Positions 61,800 through 64,000 of a stretch of 64,000 nucleotides of DNA are shown here, piece by piece. Each line of letters begins with the position of its first letter. Within the stretch, counting starts at the first letter, position 1. The stretch is from Amycolatopsis aidingensis (lineage in GTDB: Bacteria > Actinomycetota > Actinomycetes > Mycobacteriales > Pseudonocardiaceae). A program made the position numbers and the translations under genes. The stretch covers positions 2,764,001 through 2,828,000 of the forward strand of contig NZ_CP076538.1 of assembly GCF_018885265.1 (NCBI RefSeq), given 5' to 3'. Under the pieces are notes generated by a model that saw only the letters and a program-made list of their open reading frames with translations, had not been told where the DNA came from and did no database searches.

Positions 61800-63257
61800 C
61801 TACTCCGCGGCGAGCGCGAGTTCCGGCTCGGGGACCGGCTCGGTCCCGCGGCGCCGCCGCAGCACCCCGGACAGCGCGACGAGCAGGCCGAGTACGGCGA
61901 TCCCGGTGATCACGGCGAGCGCGGGGGTGAGGCCGGCCAGCAGCGCGTCCGGGGAGGCCTCGGCGCCGCCGTTGGCGGTGAGCACCGCGGTGACCACGGC
62001 GAGCCCGATCGCGCCGCCGACCTGGAGCGAGGTGTTCAGCAGGCCGCCGGCCAGGCCCTGCTCCTGGTCCACCACGCCCGCCGTGGCCTGGATGTTCAGC
62101 GAGGAGAACGCCAGGGTGAACCCGATGCCGAGCAGGATCATGCTGGGCAGCACCGCGCCCAGGTAGCCGGAGTCGGCGTCGATGCCGAGGAACAGGGCGT
62201 ACCCGGCGACATGGGCCAGCACCCCGCCGAGGATGGTGCGTGCGGTGCCGACCCTGGCGATCAGCGGGTCGATCCGCGGGGAGCCGAAGGCCACGATCAG
62301 GGCGGCGGGCAGGAAGCCGAGCGCGGTCTCCAGCGCGGACCAGCCCCGTACCGACTGCAGGTAGAGCATCACCACGAACTGGAAGCCGATGTAGGCACCG
62401 AAGAACAGCGCGCCGCCGAGGTTGGCCCTGGCCAGCGGCCCGGAGCGCAGGATGCCCAGCCGCAGCAGCGGGTGGCTGCTGCGCTTCTCGATGAGCACGA
62501 AGGTGGCGATCAAGGCCAGCGCGAGCGCGAAGGACACCAGCGTGCGCGGCGCGGCCCAGCCGACCTCGGGGGCCTCGACCACGGCGAACACCAGCAGCAG
62601 CGAACCCGCGGCCCCGGTTATCGCGCCGGGCAGGTCGTATCCGCCGGTGCTGCGGTCCGGGGCGTAGCGCGGGATCAGCTTGACCGCCGCCACCAGCGCG
62701 GCGAGCGCGATCGGCACCGGCAGCAGGAAGGTCCACCGCCAGCCGACCTCGGTCAGCAGGCCGGAGAAGACCAGCCCGGCCGAGTAACCGCTGGCCCCGA
62801 ACACCGCGAAGATACCGATCGCCTTGTTGCGTGCCGGGCCTTCGTGGAAGGTCGTCGTGATGATGGACAGGGCCGCGGGCGCGGTGAAGGCCGCGGCCAG
62901 GCCCTTGACGAACCGGCTGGCAATCAGCAGCGCCCCGTCGTCGACCAGCCCGCCCAGCAGCGAGGCGAGCGCGAACACGGCGACCGCGACCAGGAACACC
63001 CTGCGCCTGCCGAGCAGGTCGGCGGTGCGCCCGCCGAGCAGCAGCAGCCCGCCGTAGCCGAGGACGTAGCCGCTGACGACCCATTGCAGCGCGCTGGTGG
63101 ACAGGCCGAGATCGGCCCGGATGGACGGCAGCGCGACACCGACCATCGAGACGTCGAGTGCGTCCAGCCCGACGACGGTGGACACGGTGAGCAGGACACC
63201 CCACAGGCGGGCATCCCACCGGGTCGAGGACGTGGACAGTTGCGCGGAAGAGCTCAT
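61800..63257 (-). CDS. MFS drug-efflux transporter (DHA2-like, 14 helices)
   Basis: A 485-residue transporter of the major facilitator family, EmrB/QacA type: motif GGRTADLLGRRRVFLVAVAV between helices 2 and 3, motif C region SGYSAGLVFSGLLTEVGWRWTF, and about 14 helices. It probably exports drugs or metabolites by proton antiport. ATG 63257 is 8 nt after TACTGT and may be leaderless. It is divergent from a MarR gene whose operator covers both promoters. Confidence 0.9.
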   Translation of the reverse strand: MSSSAQLSTSSTRWDARLWGVLLTVSTVVGLDALDVSMVGVALPSIRADLGLSTSALQWVVSGYVLGYGGLLLLGGRTADLLGRRRVFLVAVAVFALASLLGGLVDDGALLIASRFVKGLAAAFTAPAALSIITTTFHEGPARNKAIGIFAVFGASGYSAGLVFSGLLTEVGWRWTFLLPVPIALAALVAAVKLIPRYAPDRSTGGYDLPGAITGAAGSLLLVFAVVEAPEVGWAAPRTLVSFALALALIATFVLIEKRSSHPLLRLGILRSGPLARANLGGALFFGAYIGFQFVVMLYLQSVRGWSALETALGFLPAALIVAFGSPRIDPLIARVGTARTILGGVLAHVAGYALFLGIDADSGYLGAVLPSMILLGIGFTLAFSSLNIQATAGVVDQEQGLAGGLLNTSLQVGGAIGLAVVTAVLTANGGAEASPDALLAGLTPALAVITGIAVLGLLVALSGVLRRRRGTEPVPEPELALAAE

Positions 63258-63285
63258 GCCAGCAGACAGTACATGCAGACACATC

Positions 63286-63316
63286 TAATGCAAGTGCAAT
63301 AAGTGTGTTTGCATTA
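63286..63316. promoter_or_regulatory. Operator between the MFS and MarR genes
   Basis: TAATGCAA (63286-63293) and TTGCATTA (63309-63316) are perfect inverted arms in an AT-rich gap, with a further TGCAAT between. Both promoters fall around this site. Confidence 0.75.
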
Positions 63317-63331
63317 AATTCATGCGCATGC

Positions 63332-63337
63332 TACCCT
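63332..63337 (+). promoter_or_regulatory. -10 box TACCCT, leaderless promoter of the MarR gene
   Basis: TACCCT ends 6 nt before the GTG at 63344; no ribosome site. Confidence 0.6.
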
Positions 63338-63343
63338 GCTGTC

Positions 63344-63724
63344 GTGAGCGAGGTCGCCGAGCGGACCGTGGTGCGGCAGTGGCATGAACTGCTCGCCCAC
63401 CACGCGGCCGTGTTCAGCGCGCTGGAGTGCCGGCTGCAGGAGGAGCACGGGCTCGGGGTCAACGAGTTCGAGACGCTGGAGCGGCTGGCCACCTGTGCGG
63501 ACAAGTGCCGGGCCGCGGATCTGACCGAGGCCGTGCACCTGAGTCAGAGCGCCACCTCCCGGCTGATCGCCAGGATGGAACGCGAGGGCCTGGTCGAGCG
63601 GGCCATGTGCGAGGCCGACCGGCGCGGCATCTTCGTGATCCTCACCGAGGTCGGCAGGCAGCGTTACGAGAGCGCGAAACCCACGCACCGGGCCGTGCTC
63701 GAGGAGATGCTCGGCGGGGACTGA
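63344..63724 (+). CDS. MarR family regulator
   Basis: A 126-residue winged-helix protein: CRAADLTEAVHLSQSATSRL as recognition region, wing RAMCEADRRGIFVILTEVGR. It probably represses the divergent MFS efflux gene until a substrate binds. Cys residues at KCRAAD and RAMCEA could give redox sensing, but this is speculative. GTG 63344 is chosen from the -10 spacing. Confidence 0.88.
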   Translation: MSEVAERTVVRQWHELLAHHAAVFSALECRLQEEHGLGVNEFETLERLATCADKCRAADLTEAVHLSQSATSRLIARMEREGLVERAMCEADRRGIFVILTEVGRQRYESAKPTHRAVLEEMLGGD

Positions 63725-63882
63725 ACCGCGCGCCCGGCGTGGCCAACAAACGCCTAAAATTCCGCCAACCGGGAATCTTTCGCATTATCCGATGTTGATC
63801 GCCGCCCAGGCCGGCCGTAGCCTTCGGGGCACCGGACTTCCCGCGAACAGCGAGTCTTATCCAAGGCGAACGGGAGGGCTGT

Positions 63883-64000
63883 ATGCCCGAGCAAGAATCG
63901 AGTCGACGTTCCTTTTTCGGCTGGGCTGGGAAATCGCTGGCGATCACGGCCGCTGTGACGGCCGTCCCGGCGACCGCGCTGGCGGCGGCCGAGCCCGCCG
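63883..64000 (+). CDS. Start of a Tat-exported protein (cut by the window end)
   Basis: Only the first 39 codons are present: MPEQESSRRSFFGWAGKSLA followed by a hydrophobic stretch and A-L-A-A-A near residue 35. S-R-R-S-F-F is a twin-arginine motif, so export by the Tat system is likely. GGGAGGG lies before the ATG. The mature protein is outside the window. The gap 63725-63882 holds a small AT-rich patch but no gene. Confidence 0.75.
   Translation, partial: MPEQESSRRSFFGWAGKSLAITAAVTAVPATALAAAEPA

Overview
The window reads as chromosome of a high-GC actinobacterium, most likely Pseudonocardiales (Amycolatopsis, Prauserella or Saccharomonospora type). Supporting signs are very GC-rich codons, many GTG starts, GTGA/ATGA stop-start overlaps, and at least six genes with a TANNNT -10 box placed 6-7 nt before the start codon (leaderless transcription). 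There is also an XRE-DUF397 pair, a DUF222/HNH gene behind an SOS-type box, and a core block in the same order as Mycobacterium tuberculosis Rv2374c to about Rv2342. No insertion sequence, CRISPR array, prophage or rRNA gene was seen.

1-8.6 kb: a subtilisin-inhibitor-like secreted protein; a PucR regulator divergent from an aminotransferase and methylmalonate-semialdehyde dehydrogenase pair (probably beta-alanine or pyrimidine-end catabolism); an AfsR-like SARP/NB-ARC/TPR regulator divergent from a tiny secreted protein. 8.6-29.9 kb: housekeeping core with hrcA, dnaJ, rsmE, a candidate 6C-like small RNA, HIT, phoH, ybeY, a CNNM/CorC protein, a cytidine-deaminase-like remnant, era, recO, uppS, a zinc-related module (permease, TIGR03943 partner, Zur, SmtB), a class F sortase with its probable substrate, glyS and dgt. 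29.9-38.2 kb: AhpD-like protein, a bacterial serpin, a GT-C type membrane protein, an ECF41-like sigma factor, dnaG, a methyltransferase and tRNA-Asn.

38.2-64 kb: accessory and regulatory region with tRNA-CAU (Ile2 or Met). Several regulators have visible inverted-repeat operators in front of them: TetR/methyltransferase at 39.47 kb, XRE at 45.05 kb, TetR at 48.38 kb, TetR/FAD monooxygenase at 52.74 kb, LexA-type box at 57.12 kb, WYL/epoxide hydrolase at 60.72 kb, MarR/MFS at 63.29 kb. Two genes look broken: an argS paralogue (frameshift plus loss of about 40 codons) and a helical-repeat protein (1-nt frameshift). An ImmA/IrrE peptidase and MAB_1171c-type membrane protein form a possible uncharacterised signalling pair.

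The most unusual DNA is not coding. Two copies of an element built from three 30-nt units lie at gene ends, with terminal CTGAACG repeats that supply the stop codons of neighbouring genes. A third region holds 21-nt units in direct then inverted order, just downstream of the small-RNA candidate.
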